Below, piece after piece: positions 9,019 through 18,595 of a stretch of 64,000 nt of DNA (the stretch's first letter is position 1; each line of letters starts with the position of its first letter). Made by a program: the position numbers and the translations under genes. Under the pieces are notes generated by a model that did not search any database, was not told the origin of the DNA, and was given only the letters and a program-made list of their open reading frames with translations. The stretch lies in contig JAIKXV010000123.1 of assembly GCA_024683935.1 (NCBI GenBank), positions 62,001-126,000 on the forward strand. Reading direction: 5' to 3'. This stretch comes from Lachnospiraceae bacterium (GTDB lineage Bacteria; Bacillota_A; Clostridia; Lachnospirales; Lachnospiraceae).

Positions 9019-10559
9019 TTACTTCCCTTTCATTTTCTTAACGGAATAAATACCTAAGGCTATGGAGAAAAGGAATCCCACAACCGCAAGTAACGGCATC
9101 TCTCCGTATACCTTGGGACCCATATCCGTAAGGCAGAGCAGGCAGGAACCGAAGAATATCACACAGGCAAATACGGCAAGGATTATGTTCGTTACAATTT
9201 CACCCAGAGCTTCCACAAAGGGTTCATACCCTGTGAACTCCAGATTGATCTTCATATTGCCCTTTACAATATCCTTCAGGGCATCTGCGCAGAGCGCCGG
9301 TATCTTGGCAGCCTTTTTGCCGAGAGACAGGGCTTCCGCACCCACATTCACATCCGCTATACTGGTTCCCGACATGTATCTATCCAGAAATCCGTCCAGA
9401 TCCTGCATGAGCTTGCCCCTGTCGGTCTTATCCGTTGTGGTTCCTACAGACATGGCCGCAGACGCGAGAGCATCGGAATCTCACTGGATGACTCCCAGCA
9501 CGATCTCCGAGATCAGGTTTATACTGGAATCGCTGATGGTTCCGATCATACCGAAATCAATCCAGTAGGGCTTGCCATCGGCGAACATGATATTTCCCTG
9601 ATGGGGGTCGGCGTGGAACATGCCCACATCCAAAACCTGATGAACATAGCTTCTCACTATCTTCTCACCCACCTCAGCCAGCTGATAACCGTCTTCTATC
9701 AGCTTCTCCTTATGGGAAATGGAATAACCGTCCACATAGGTCATCGTGAGTATTCTCTCTGTGGAGAGCTCATCAATGATGGTGGGACAGGATACAACCT
9801 CATCATCCTCTATGCACTTTTCCCGGAATATGCGGGTATTTTCCGCTTCATTCCTAAAATCCAGTTCTTCCTTTGTAACCTTTTCCAGCTCTTCGATAAC
9901 GGACAGAAGGTCTATCATGTTTCCGTCATCATCGCCTTCAACGACTACATTTACGATGCCGCCGAGCTTCTTTAAGAGCTCGAAATCCTGGTCCGTCATC
10001 TCGGCGATCAGCGGACGCTGCACCTTTGTAACGACCCTTGTCCCGTCCTTCAGAACGCCGTAATGCACCTGGCCTATGGAAGCGGAGCCCAGGGGCTCGT
10101 CCCTGAACTCATCATAGATCTCGTCTATCTTTTTCCCGGTCTCCTGCTCTATTACAGCCTTTGCAACCTCGGGATCGAGCGGCTGGACATTCTGACGGAG
10201 CTTTACAAGTTCCTCGCAGTAGCTCTCAGGCAGGAGATCCGTACGGCTGGACATGATCTGTCCGATCTTTACGTAGGTAGGCCCCAGATCCTCAAGGGTT
10301 GTCCTGAGTTCAAGCGGCGTCAGACCCCCGGCATAGAAATTGTGCCTTGCAAAGATACCCATGATCTCTGCACCGCGGGTCTTCTTCATCATATTCATCC
10401 TGGCGATTTCTTTATGAAGAAGTTTATTCAATACATCACTGTTTTTCTTTGGTGTTGTTTCAGGAGTTCGGGAGCAGAAATCACTTCCTCATTCTCTAAA
10501 TGTTCCTTAACTATATCCTTAAGCTTACTTTCCTGTATCTTTTCATTTTCGTTAGCCAT
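9019..10559 (-). pseudogene. Degraded AarF/UbiB (ABC1) family kinase-like gene
   Basis: Three reading segments together look like one AarF/UbiB protein. The best ribosome site (GGGGG, nine bases before the ATG at 10559) belongs to a 43-residue ORF (10428-10559). The main kinase ORF is in another frame, its nominal start is a TTG at 10431 overlapping the TGA, and it has no clear ribosome site. The kinase part is well conserved: KIGQIMS, PLGSASIGQVH, HADPHQGNIMF, WIDFGMIG. An in-frame TGA at 9481-9483 then ends it; the same frame continues for 153 codons to 9019, including a C-terminal membrane pair (AVFACVIFFGSCLLC). From memory of the family, about 60 or more residues are also missing after DVNVGAEAL. 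Alternative: two separately translated pieces, or a sequencing error at one of the lesions. Confidence 0.75.
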
Positions 10560-10572
10560 ATTCCGTTACCCC

Positions 10573-10695
10573 CTATGCTTTTCTTATAGGCCATACCCAG
10601 ATAAGCCTAAGGGCACTGACTATGGAAGCAAACACTATTACAAAACCGATGATCTGCTTGAAATCACCCTCAGTTTTCCACCAGGGATTTATCAT
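10573..10695 (-). CDS. Small single-span membrane protein, 40 residues
   Basis: An ATG at 10695 opens a 40-residue ORF starting MINPWWKTEGDFKQIIGFV with one hydrophobic stretch (about 16-34) and a basic end (WPIRKA). It begins nine bases after the DUF308 gene and its stop overlaps the GGGGG ribosome site of the next ORF, so it may be translated by coupling; it has no clear ribosome site of its own. No family recognised. Confidence 0.5.
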   Translation of the reverse strand: MINPWWKTEGDFKQIIGFVIVFASIVSALRLIWVWPIRKA

Positions 10696-10704
10696 TATCA
10701 AAAG

Positions 10705-11121
10705 TCAGCAGACTATCTGAAGCACGTACAGCGGGATCAGAACCCACCAGCCCTGCCTTTCGGAACGTCTGGCATAAACATAGGAATGAAAGATCCCATG
10801 GAGACTTTCAAGTATCAGGAAAAGTCCCAGGAAAAATCCCAATACAAAGATGACGTCATTCTGGAATATAAGAACAGCAATACCGCCGATCCCAAGGGCT
10901 ATGGCCCCCGTCAGAAAAATGAAATGTATCAGGGCTTTATTGCTGCTCAGAAAATCAAATATCATCCCAAGGGAAATAATGATCATGACAGAGCCCCCTG
11001 CCGTAATAAGCGAAGGAAGGTAGTCCTCCGGCAGTATCAGCAGTATTACTCCGAACGCCATAAGAATGATTGCAGTCATAATGGCGCCACGCTTAAGGCT
11101 GTTTAGACCTTCAAAAATCAT
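10705..11121 (-). CDS. DUF308 / HdeD-like membrane protein
   Basis: 138 residues from the ATG at 11121, chosen because a perfect AGGAGG lies five bases upstream (11127-11132); a longer start at 11175 lacks such a site. The protein is almost all membrane: about five or six helices (IIMAFGV.. type segments through FFLGLFLILESLHGI). The pattern matches the DUF308/HdeD family of small membrane proteins, whose molecular role is poorly known. It heads a short unit with the 40-residue ORF and the aarF-like pseudogene. Confidence 0.75.
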   Translation of the reverse strand: MIFEGLNSLKRGAIMTAIILMAFGVILLILPEDYLPSLITAGGSVMIIISLGMIFDFLSSNKALIHFIFLTGAIALGIGGIAVLIFQNDVIFVLGFFLGLFLILESLHGIFHSYVYARRSERQGWWVLIPLYVLQIVC

Positions 11122-11199
11122 AGCGACCTCCTGTAAATAATAGAATTGTATAATAATAAATATATCCCAAATCATCGGGAAATGCCACCATATAATGCC

Positions 11200-12153
11200 T
11201 CAATCCCTTTTATCCCTGTCGATCAGACTGAGTGCTGCCACGGATACCAGCGCAAAGATTATCATCATAAATATCAGCGCTCCCCATCCCGGCAAAACAT
11301 TCGAGATAACGCTCTCATAAGCCGGATTTGCGTTGTGCTGTCCGGACCAGGCCAGAATATCGTTTACGGTACCGCTCTGCTCTGCTTGTATCAGAACTTC
11401 CTGAACCGGCTGCCTGCCTTTGATCGTTATATCCTTAAACTGGACCATTGTGTTCCAGAGGGTTACCATCGGCTGTTCATTGAATCGGCCTATCGTACAC
11501 AGTATGTCCATCCCCCAGTGGGATATGGTCGTGACCTTCAGGAAATCCGCAGCTCCCAGTTCGAACATCCCTCCGGAAAAGAGCAGCTGGTAGATAAGGA
11601 GGAAGGGCATCACCGTCATCGCAGAGGTAGTGGTCTTTACGATACAGGAAACCATCAGCGCCATGATATCCGCCGTATATGTAACGAGCAGTATCGTAAT
11701 CCCCATATCCACCACTCCGGAGGAAGTAACGATCCCCTCTGCAGGGATCTGTACTCCGGCTATTACGCAGATCAGAATGGTGATGATGGTCTGCAGGAAA
11801 CAGAGTATCAGCTGGTAAAGCATGTGGCTCAGTATATACGATGAAATATACATGCCCGTGCGGTGTTCCTTTTTAATGATCTCCCGCTCACGGCATACGA
11901 CCTGGATGGAATTAAAGAAGCCGTTCCAGATGCAGACGCAGGTCAGCGCAAAGGTTCCGGAAGTAGTCCCCTCCTGGGTCACGAACATATTGGCACCCGC
12001 AACAAAGGTCACCAGCGCGGCGATCAGCGCGCCGAAGGGAAGAACCTTCCAGTCACTCTGATATACGAACATCCTCAGGAATTTTGTTAAATAAACCCGG
12101 ATCTGGGATATGCGCCCTCTGTACCGGATCTTTCCGGATGATCCTTCTGTCAT
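11200..12153 (-). CDS. ABC-2 type transporter permease
   Basis: 317 residues with six membrane helices in the second ABC-2 layout: about 48-66, 85-100, 125-150, 170-200, 210-230 and 283-305, the last followed by the SLIDRDKRD tail. It lacks an ATPase domain, and its ATG overlaps the stop of the ATPase gene upstream (four bases), so the two form a pair. The arrangement resembles ABCG-like exporters. Substrate unknown. Confidence 0.85.
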   Translation of the reverse strand: MTEGSSGKIRYRGRISQIRVYLTKFLRMFVYQSDWKVLPFGALIAALVTFVAGANMFVTQEGTTSGTFALTCVCIWNGFFNSIQVVCREREIIKKEHRTGMYISSYILSHMLYQLILCFLQTIITILICVIAGVQIPAEGIVTSSGVVDMGITILLVTYTADIMALMVSCIVKTTTSAMTVMPFLLIYQLLFSGGMFELGAADFLKVTTISHWGMDILCTIGRFNEQPMVTLWNTMVQFKDITIKGRQPVQEVLIQAEQSGTVNDILAWSGQHNANPAYESVISNVLPGWGALIFMMIIFALVSVAALSLIDRDKRD

Positions 12154-13499
12154 GAAGCAGAACCTCCTTCCGTTAAACCGGCATAAAGCTCATATTTCCC
12201 TATGAATTCGTCCGAGCGGCCCTCTCCGCCCTCTTCTTTACTGTTAAGGCACATTACCACCTGTTCCATCGTCTCATGCCCAAAGAACTCCCGCGCTTCG
12301 GAAGGGCTGCCGTAAAAGGCGAGCCTTCCCACATTATCGGAATCCTTGGCAAGCACGATCACCTTATCGAAAAGATCTATGACGCGGTCCGGAGTATGAG
12401 TGATAACTATCACTATCCTGCCCTCATCGGCGATCTGTCTCAGCTTCGTGAATATCTCCCTGGAGATCACGCCGTCAAGACCGGAATCCGGCTCATCCAG
12501 GATAAAAAGCTCCGGGTCGGTGATAAGCTCCGTTGCTATGCAGATACGGCGGAGCTGTCCCCCGGACTTCTTTGATACGAGGCCGTCCTGTCCCGTGGTA
12601 AGGCCGAGAAGATCCATGACTTCCTTAATCTTCGTATTCCTTTCCTTGCCGGAAACTGATCTCGGAAGGCGCATTACCGCAGCATCATTCACTGTGCGGA
12701 TGACCGTATCCTTGCCTCTTATCAGATTCTGCTGGGGTACAAAGCCTATCTTATGCTTTACCCTGCTGTAATCCTTATATACGTCCGTACCGTTTAAGCG
12801 GATTTCGGCATCCGCCTTTTCATAACCGGTTATGGCGTTTAGCAGCGTTGTCTTTCCGGCTCCTGATCCTCCAAGGAGCAGCACGAGGGATCTGTCCGGG
12901 ATATTCATGGCTATGTCTTTAAGAAGATACCTTGTCTTTCCGAAGTCTTTGGTGGCACGGCTCTTAATGCTGATACTGAGGCCCTGATCCTCAGGGGAAA
13001 AGCCGCCGGTAAGCCTGTTTCCGCCCGGAGCCTCTGCCCCGGCCTCCTGCTGTTCTTCTCCCGGCACGGCCTTCACAGGCTGGAATCTCTTTCCCACACC
13101 GAGTATGAGAAGGGTGATCCAGTTACTGATAAGCCACAAAAGGATCCATCTTTTCCTGAGCCCGAAGACCTTCGTTATCTCAAGGAAAATACGGATCCTG
13201 TATATGAATAAAAATATAAAGAGAACAAAGTGAATGAGGGAAGCAAGAACCCCTGTCCTGCTTTCCCTTAGAGAACCGCCGGAAAGCATGGCGACAACAA
13301 ACAAAAGGTCAATGAAACCGCAGTACCTGCCTTCCGTATACATTTCCAAAGACTCTCCGAGAGCGTAAAAACGCTGTCCCGGTATAAAGGCTTTCCACCT
13401 GCCCTTCCAGCCAAGCTTTGCCGAAACAGCGAAAAGAGATACCGAGAAGATCAGCCATTCAAAAAGACCGTTTCCCCAGATAAAGCCTCTGTAAAACAT
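12150..13499 (-). CDS. ABC transporter ATPase with N-terminal membrane domain
   Basis: 449 residues. About 1-135 is a membrane region with a KAFIPGQRFYALGES element, similar to the DUF5684-type small membrane domain. About 165-400 is an ABC ATPase: Walker A GGSGAGKTTLL, Q-loop GFVPQQNL, an altered signature KKSGGQLRR in place of LSGGQ, Walker B LFILDEPDSGLDG, and the H-loop VITHTPD. The signature departure at its second position is tolerated in ABCG-like proteins. It abuts the CmpB-like gene upstream and overlaps the permease downstream, so all three are likely one exporter unit. Confidence 0.87.
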   Translation of the reverse strand: MFYRGFIWGNGLFEWLIFSVSLFAVSAKLGWKGRWKAFIPGQRFYALGESLEMYTEGRYCGFIDLLFVVAMLSGGSLRESRTGVLASLIHFVLFIFLFIYRIRIFLEITKVFGLRKRWILLWLISNWITLLILGVGKRFQPVKAVPGEEQQEAGAEAPGGNRLTGGFSPEDQGLSISIKSRATKDFGKTRYLLKDIAMNIPDRSLVLLLGGSGAGKTTLLNAITGYEKADAEIRLNGTDVYKDYSRVKHKIGFVPQQNLIRGKDTVIRTVNDAAVMRLPRSVSGKERNTKIKEVMDLLGLTTGQDGLVSKKSGGQLRRICIATELITDPELFILDEPDSGLDGVISREIFTKLRQIADEGRIVIVITHTPDRVIDLFDKVIVLAKDSDNVGRLAFYGSPSEAREFFGHETMEQVVMCLNSKEEGGEGRSDEFIGKYELYAGLTEGGSAS

Positions 13500-14423
13500 T
13501 TATTCTCCGCCCCGGATCTTTGCGATGATATCCTGATATTTGCTGTGTCCGTTTTCGCTAAAGTTATTTAATACCATTCCTGTTCCGAAGAGCTTATGAT
13601 ACTCAAGCTGCTTCTTCATATGGGCATAACGCTCTTCCAGAGCCTGGAGCTTCTGTCTCCGCTCGTTCTTTCTTTCCTCCGCCTTTTCGCTGAGGTTTTC
13701 GCGGTATTCCTCCACCGAAGCCCTGATCTTTTCTTTTCTGACCTCGCCCTTCTGTTTTTCTTCTTCGATCTTGTCCACGGTCTTCATTGTATTCGTGGCA
13801 ATGACCTCGGACATTCCGTCGCTTAAGCGCAGGATGGCAGCCTCCATCTTCTGCATATGTTCAAGCTGTTTATTCAGCTTCAGGATGGTCATTACGGTGA
13901 GAATGAGGTCGATCACGAAGATCACGTACATGACTGCTAACAGGATCTGTCCCAGGAATACCGGTATGAGATCGATAATATTGTCAAAAAACGGCTGTAT
14001 CACACGAAGCACAAAGGCAATGGCCAGACCCCATACGATACTGAAATCGAGACAGATATATCCGTTCAGATTGAATCTCCTGTCCCTGTAATCCCACCAT
14101 CTGGCATGGAAAAGCTTGTCCAGCAGGAAACCTGCGATCAGCTCTATCAGTGTGGCAAAAACAAGGCCGACTGCAAAAAGGAGCAGCGCACTGGCATCTT
14201 CAAGTCCTGTTTCGATCCCGAAAGCATTGCCGATGATATCCAGGACGGACAGCACCAGTATAACCCCGCAGCCGTAAACCGGACACAGAGGACCGTTCAG
14301 GAAACCCCTGTTAATGACCTTTCCCACTGTCACGGCATGGAAGGCTACCTCCACCATCCAGCCCACAAGTGAGTAGATCATAAAATACCATAGTACGTCA
14401 TATATCGTCATTCCAAAAAACAC
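13500..14423 (-). CDS. CmpB-like putative ABC transporter membrane protein (PF06541 type)
   Basis: 307 residues. It begins with the family pattern YDVLWYFMIYSLVGWMVEV, continuing RGFLNGPLCPVYGCG, with about five membrane helices to residue 180, then a basic/acidic coiled-coil tail (about 190-290). The GTG start at 14423 is preferred because AAAGGAGAG lies seven bases upstream. The stop is directly followed by the ATPase gene. The family is annotated as a putative ABC permease but its role is uncertain. Confidence 0.85.
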   Translation of the reverse strand: MFFGMTIYDVLWYFMIYSLVGWMVEVAFHAVTVGKVINRGFLNGPLCPVYGCGVILVLSVLDIIGNAFGIETGLEDASALLLFAVGLVFATLIELIAGFLLDKLFHARWWDYRDRRFNLNGYICLDFSIVWGLAIAFVLRVIQPFFDNIIDLIPVFLGQILLAVMYVIFVIDLILTVMTILKLNKQLEHMQKMEAAILRLSDGMSEVIATNTMKTVDKIEEEKQKGEVRKEKIRASVEEYRENLSEKAEERKNERRQKLQALEERYAHMKKQLEYHKLFGTGMVLNNFSENGHSKYQDIIAKIRGGE

Positions 14424-14448
14424 GCTTACTCTCCTTTATCATCAGAGC

Positions 14449-15003
14449 TTATTCGTCAAATGCGAAGTATGTCAGTTCTCCGCCTTCAATGGTAAAGAAT
14501 ACAAGGTCTTCGTCACTGTTGTCGCTTATATACTGCAGACAGAGCTCCACATTATCAAGCCCCCTGCTGTCAAGCTCTTCACGCCATGTGCTTATCTCGT
14601 TAAGCCATGCGGGGATAACATCATCACGTAAAGCACTTTCGTCAAGGTCATCCTTCGTACTCACGCCATCGCTCCAGATCTGTACAAAGATCTCATCGGG
14701 ATCATAGGTCACACGGTAACCGCGATCTTCCTGGTTCCATGCGGCTTCAACACGTTCATCTACGAATCCGGCCGCCTCTGCGGTCTCGTCGTCCTCAGCG
14801 TTTTCAGCCGGGGTCTCCTCCACCGATTTCTCTGTGGTGATCTCTCCGTTATTATTCTCAGTCTTGAAGTTATAATCCTTTGTTCCCTCATCCGTGGTTG
14901 TTGAAACATTAACCTCCGTAGTGGATGTGCTTGTCGAGCTGCATCCGCTTAAAGCGGCCAGGATCATGGCCATTAACACTGCTGTCAACACTCTGTTCTT
15001 CAT
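14449..15003 (-). CDS. Lipoprotein of unknown function
   Basis: 184 residues with a lipoprotein signal peptide (MKNRVLTAVLMAMILAALSG followed by the lipobox cysteine, LSGC). A serine/threonine and then acidic low-complexity stretch (about 22-75) leads to a small folded domain rich in D, E and W (about 78-184). It should sit on the outer face of the membrane. An AAGGAGA site supports the ATG. No family recognised. Confidence 0.8.
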   Translation of the reverse strand: MKNRVLTAVLMAMILAALSGCSSTSTSTTEVNVSTTTDEGTKDYNFKTENNNGEITTEKSVEETPAENAEDDETAEAAGFVDERVEAAWNQEDRGYRVTYDPDEIFVQIWSDGVSTKDDLDESALRDDVIPAWLNEISTWREELDSRGLDNVELCLQYISDNSDEDLVFFTIEGGELTYFAFDE

Positions 15004-15036
15004 AAATAATTATCTCCTTATCAATATATTCAAAGT

Positions 15037-16638
15037 TTATTTTTCCACAACCTGGGTCGCGGAACCGTATGCCTTGTACGGTCTTCCGTTTTCATCAAAT
15101 TCTGCCGTATATCTGATATGGAAGGGCACTTTGTCCGCTGTAAGCGGAATAACCGCCTCAATGGACTCTGCGCCGTTATCCAGCTGTTTCATCAGGTCAC
15201 GGTACATATCCGCCACCTCTGCGGGAAACAGGCCGCTTTCAATAAGGGGTTCGGGATAATTCTGCAGAACGGCAGGCAGTCCCAGCACCCTCCTGCAACG
15301 TGAACAGGGTCTCATTTCATGGGTTGACACATCATACTCCCAGGAGAAAGTATTATTCTGGTCGCTTGCCATCTCAAATTTCTTCAGATTGTCTTCCAGG
15401 CTCTTACGGGCTTCCTTTTCAGCCGTAATATTCCGGATGGTGACAAAGAACATATACTCATCGCTCATGGAGCCTATCAGCTGGATAACACTCCTTATGC
15501 ATACCCTGTCCTCTCCGCAGCACTGGGATTCTAAGCTTCTCCATGTTTCACATTCTTCATCACTGTATGTTTTTATAATGTTTTCCAATACACTTTTATA
15601 CTTCTCCCTTTCCTCGGGGAAAAAGCTGTCTAAAGGATTGGCGTTCAGGATGGATGCTTTTTCGTGCTGCATTCCGAGTTCAGCGATATATTTCTGGTTA
15701 ACCCGCAGCACGTTTACTTCTCCGTTCCGGTAAGTCACTATTGCGGAGGGACCTGCAAATCTGTTGAAAAGCAGGGTTTCCGAAGCACCGGGATTCCAGA
15801 GGGAATTATCCTGCAGGGCTCCGAAGGACTTGTAATTGAAAGCGAGAGACTCGTGCTTTCCGTCCTTAAGCAGCCGTATCGCAGTATCTTCATCCTCGGG
15901 CTTATTATATAAATATCCCTGATTGTAATAGCAGCCGATGCTCTGCATAAAGAGCGCCTGCTCCGTGGTCTCGACTCTCTCGGCTATAACCGGAGTATTG
16001 AGCCATTTAGCCATCTGTACCAGGGCGTTTATGATCTTCCCGCTGCGTTCTCCCGCTCCATCAGAGAGAAATCCCATATCCAGCTTCAGCACATCGATCT
16101 TAAAGTCTCTCAATGCATTAAGGGATGTGCATCCCCTGCCGAAGTCATCCATTACCACCACATAACCGGCCTCATGGAGCTTTTCCAGCACGGGAAGGAT
16201 CTTTTCCTTTCCCTCATCAGCAAAGCTTTCATTTATCTCGACACGAAGATAATACACCGGGATATCGTATTTTTTCCTGATGGCTTCTATGCTGTCCACA
16301 TAGGAGGCATCCTCCCGGATATCATATCTTGACATATTGACAGATATGGGAACCGCATAAATCCCTTCATCGAGACACCTTCTCTGGAATCTGCATACCT
16401 CCTCGAATATATGGAGATCTGCCTTGAAAATCAGTCCGTTTTTTTCAAGAACCGGGATGATGTCGCCGGTTTCCTGCAATCCGCACTCCGGGTCAGACCA
16501 CCGGAGCAGCGCCTCCATTCCGGTAATCCTGTAATTCGAGCAGTTCACCTGTGTCTGATAGGCAGCGCTGATATGTCCTTTCTTTATCGCCTCATCTATG
16601 CGTTTGACGATCTCTTTTTCTGTAAGAGCTCTGTTCAT
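15037..16638 (-). CDS. EAL domain cyclic di-GMP phosphodiesterase with PAS domains
   Basis: 533 residues from the ATG at 16638, the start with a GGAGG site at ideal spacing; upstream in-frame starts fall on or before that site. The EAL domain (about 1-245) has MEALLRW near 43, the conserved NMS and ExN-type metal positions (SVNMSRYD, VEINESFA), and DDFGRGCTSL near 163, so it looks catalytically intact. It is followed by two PAS-like modules (about 285-400 and 410-533). No GGDEF domain or membrane segment is seen. Together with the HD-GYP protein it suggests active cyclic di-GMP signalling. Confidence 0.88.
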   Translation of the reverse strand: MNRALTEKEIVKRIDEAIKKGHISAAYQTQVNCSNYRITGMEALLRWSDPECGLQETGDIIPVLEKNGLIFKADLHIFEEVCRFQRRCLDEGIYAVPISVNMSRYDIREDASYVDSIEAIRKKYDIPVYYLRVEINESFADEGKEKILPVLEKLHEAGYVVVMDDFGRGCTSLNALRDFKIDVLKLDMGFLSDGAGERSGKIINALVQMAKWLNTPVIAERVETTEQALFMQSIGCYYNQGYLYNKPEDEDTAIRLLKDGKHESLAFNYKSFGALQDNSLWNPGASETLLFNRFAGPSAIVTYRNGEVNVLRVNQKYIAELGMQHEKASILNANPLDSFFPEEREKYKSVLENIIKTYSDEECETWRSLESQCCGEDRVCIRSVIQLIGSMSDEYMFFVTIRNITAEKEARKSLEDNLKKFEMASDQNNTFSWEYDVSTHEMRPCSRCRRVLGLPAVLQNYPEPLIESGLFPAEVADMYRDLMKQLDNGAESIEAVIPLTADKVPFHIRYTAEFDENGRPYKAYGSATQVVEK

Positions 16639-16660
16639 CTCCATCCTCCGGGAAATATGA

Positions 16661-16689
16661 CGGATCCGGCCCATTACAAGCCGGATCCG
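16661..16689 (-). repeat. Perfect 10-bp stem-loop between symporter and EAL genes
   Basis: CGGATCCGGC at 16661-16670 pairs with GCCGGATCCG at 16680-16689. No T-run follows on the minus strand, so it is not a standard terminator; it may stabilise or attenuate the mRNA before the EAL gene. Confidence 0.5.
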
Positions 16690-16714
16690 CCGATATGATT
16701 ACAGCTTACGGATA

Positions 16715-18373
16715 TCACCGCCGCTGATTGAACTTCTCAATATCAATAAGCTTCTCATGCTTTGCAACAATGGTGGTAACCACAGCGTCACCGGTTACAT
16801 TGGTGCATGCCTGCATCATGCCCATCAGAGGATACAGTCCCATGACAAGGCTTATTGCTTCAGCCGGGATACCTATCTGGGGTACCAGCAGTGCTATGCA
16901 CACAAGGTTTCCTCCGGGAACTCCGGGGCTTCCTACAGAAAGCACAATAATCGAGATAAAGAGTGAAAGCAGCACGCTTCCGGATGCCGGAATGTTAAAG
17001 ATCTTTGCAAAGAACAGGGCTGTTATCATAAGTGAGATACAGTTACCGTCCATATTGATCGTAGCTCCGAGAGGCAGTGAGAAGGAATAAACCTTCGGAG
17101 AAACACCCATTTCATCACACTGCTTGAGGGATGAAGGAAGGGCCGCGTTGCTGGAAGCGAAGGTAAAAGCGGAAACCATCGCAGGATAATACTTCATAAG
17201 GAAGGTGAGCGGATTCAGGCCCGCAAAGATTAGGAGCAGCAGAAGATAAACTATTATCATCAGCAGATCTCCGAAATAGATAACCGGTACCCAGAGGATA
17301 ACGTTTGCCAGATCCGCCAGGTTCATGTTTATCATCATCTTTGCCATTGAGCAGAATACTATCAACGGGATAAAGCCCACCAGCACCGTTGTGATCTTCG
17401 AAAAGATCGCATTGAAAACAGCCAGTATTTCCTTCGCCAGGGGATATTTCTTTGCCAGGACAGCAGCAGCCAGACCAAGTATAACTGCCATGAATATGAT
17501 CTGCAGCATATCTGACTTCTGGAAAGGAGTCACTATGTCACTGGGAACTACGCCGACCAGCGTGTCCTTAATGGAAATCTTAACGTCCTCTCCCTTTGCA
17601 AGAGTATCTGCCGCAGCCTCTTCCGAAACCGCAGCGGCCAGGGATGTATGCCCTATCGGGAACAGATTATATGTAAAGAATCCGATGCAGATCGCAATAG
17701 CGGATGTACAAATATACATTATTACGACCTTGATCGCTATACGTCCCAGAGCCTTTATATCACCAAAGTCGGCAATGCTGGCCGCGATGGAGAAGAATAC
17801 CAGGGGTGCCACGATCATCTTTAACGCATTCATGAATACGGTATAGACAGGCACAAAGAGATTGGTGCTCACTCCCTTGGCAGCATCCGCAGGCAGGACT
17901 GACTGCATGATAAGTCCGGTAGCGATACCGAGCACAAGAGCGATAAGCGTAAGGACAAGGCTGCTGTAAGCTGACTTTTTAACCCTGACCGCTACGGTAT
18001 TAACGCCGCTGCTGTTCTTTATCTGGATATCGTCCTTCAGGATCTTATCCAGCAGCCTGCGTATTACGGCATTCGCCTCTTCATCTTCCTGTTCGAAAAG
18101 AAGCTCCTTTTCGATATCTGCCGCATCAAAGGCTGTACCCCTTGCTCTGAAGCGAACCTCTACATTTCCGAGAATGCCGCCCACTTCTATCTTGATATCT
18201 TCTGCAGGATCAGCTGCATTTGAAATAAGCTTGGCAAGCACCTCTTCGGACGTAAGGACTGTCCGTGCGGCTTCCTTTGAAGCAACCTTTCTCTCGTCAA
18301 GGGCTTTTCTGATAAAGTCCAGTCCTTCGGCGATACTATCATTACTGCATTTTAGATTGATAGTTGTTCCCAT
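16715..18373 (-). CDS. Dicarboxylate/amino acid:cation symporter with N-terminal HATPase-like domain, second copy
   Basis: 552 residues with the same layout as the 3029-4678 gene. A soluble N-terminal domain of about 130 residues (ARTVLTSEEVLAKLISNAAD; a closing NSSGVNTVAVRVKK strand) is fused to a DAACS symporter with SSNAALPSSL at the first hairpin, LGATINMDGN, GSPGVPGGN and NVTGDAVVTT. The ATG has a GGAAGGG site. The two copies differ clearly in both domains, so the duplication is not recent. Substrate (acidic or neutral amino acid, or dicarboxylate) cannot be told from sequence. Confidence 0.87.
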   Translation of the reverse strand: MGTTINLKCSNDSIAEGLDFIRKALDERKVASKEAARTVLTSEEVLAKLISNAADPAEDIKIEVGGILGNVEVRFRARGTAFDAADIEKELLFEQEDEEANAVIRRLLDKILKDDIQIKNSSGVNTVAVRVKKSAYSSLVLTLIALVLGIATGLIMQSVLPADAAKGVSTNLFVPVYTVFMNALKMIVAPLVFFSIAASIADFGDIKALGRIAIKVVIMYICTSAIAICIGFFTYNLFPIGHTSLAAAVSEEAAADTLAKGEDVKISIKDTLVGVVPSDIVTPFQKSDMLQIIFMAVILGLAAAVLAKKYPLAKEILAVFNAIFSKITTVLVGFIPLIVFCSMAKMMINMNLADLANVILWVPVIYFGDLLMIIVYLLLLLIFAGLNPLTFLMKYYPAMVSAFTFASSNAALPSSLKQCDEMGVSPKVYSFSLPLGATINMDGNCISLMITALFFAKIFNIPASGSVLLSLFISIIVLSVGSPGVPGGNLVCIALLVPQIGIPAEAISLVMGLYPLMGMMQACTNVTGDAVVTTIVAKHEKLIDIEKFNQRR

Positions 18374-18425
18374 TCGCTCACCCTTCCTTTATTAAATATT
18401 TAATGATTCGGACGCCAAAAGTCAC

Positions 18426-18588
18426 ATTTTGATTAAATACGGATTGCTCCCCACAATCCTACCCCACACTCGCATTTCGCGGGGCCCCTTCCCCACTTCA
18501 TGCTCGTGTAGGGGTGCGCCCAAAGTTCTTGTCCCCACCACAAGCAAGCCTGTGTGGTGACAATTGCTTTTGGCGCTTTAATCAAATT
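18426..18588. repeat. Intergenic repeat with short terminal inverted repeats, copy 1
   Basis: It opens ATTTTGATTAAATACGG and closes CGCTTTAATCAAATT, so its ends are inverted repeats. The core (CCCCACAATCCTACCCCACA, then GCATTTCGCGGGG, then TGCTCGTGTAGGGGTGCGCC) is shared almost base for base with copy 2 at 28918-29147, in the same orientation. Inside, GCGCCCAAAG pairs with CTTTTGGCGC around a CCACCACA/TGTGTGGTG hairpin. It lies upstream of the second symporter gene. It may be a non-autonomous mobile element or a structured RNA. Confidence 0.75.
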
Positions 18589-18595
18589 ATCTTTC

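Noticed and set aside
9481..9483. Selenocysteine or tryptophan recoding of the in-frame TGA
   Set aside because: No Sec insertion element seen, the position is not a redox site, and other genes in the window use TGA as a normal stop; other lesions in the same gene fit decay better.
10063..11106. 347-codon plus-strand ORF
   Set aside because: Antisense to the kinase pseudogene and the DUF308 gene; low-complexity polar sequence with no ribosome site.
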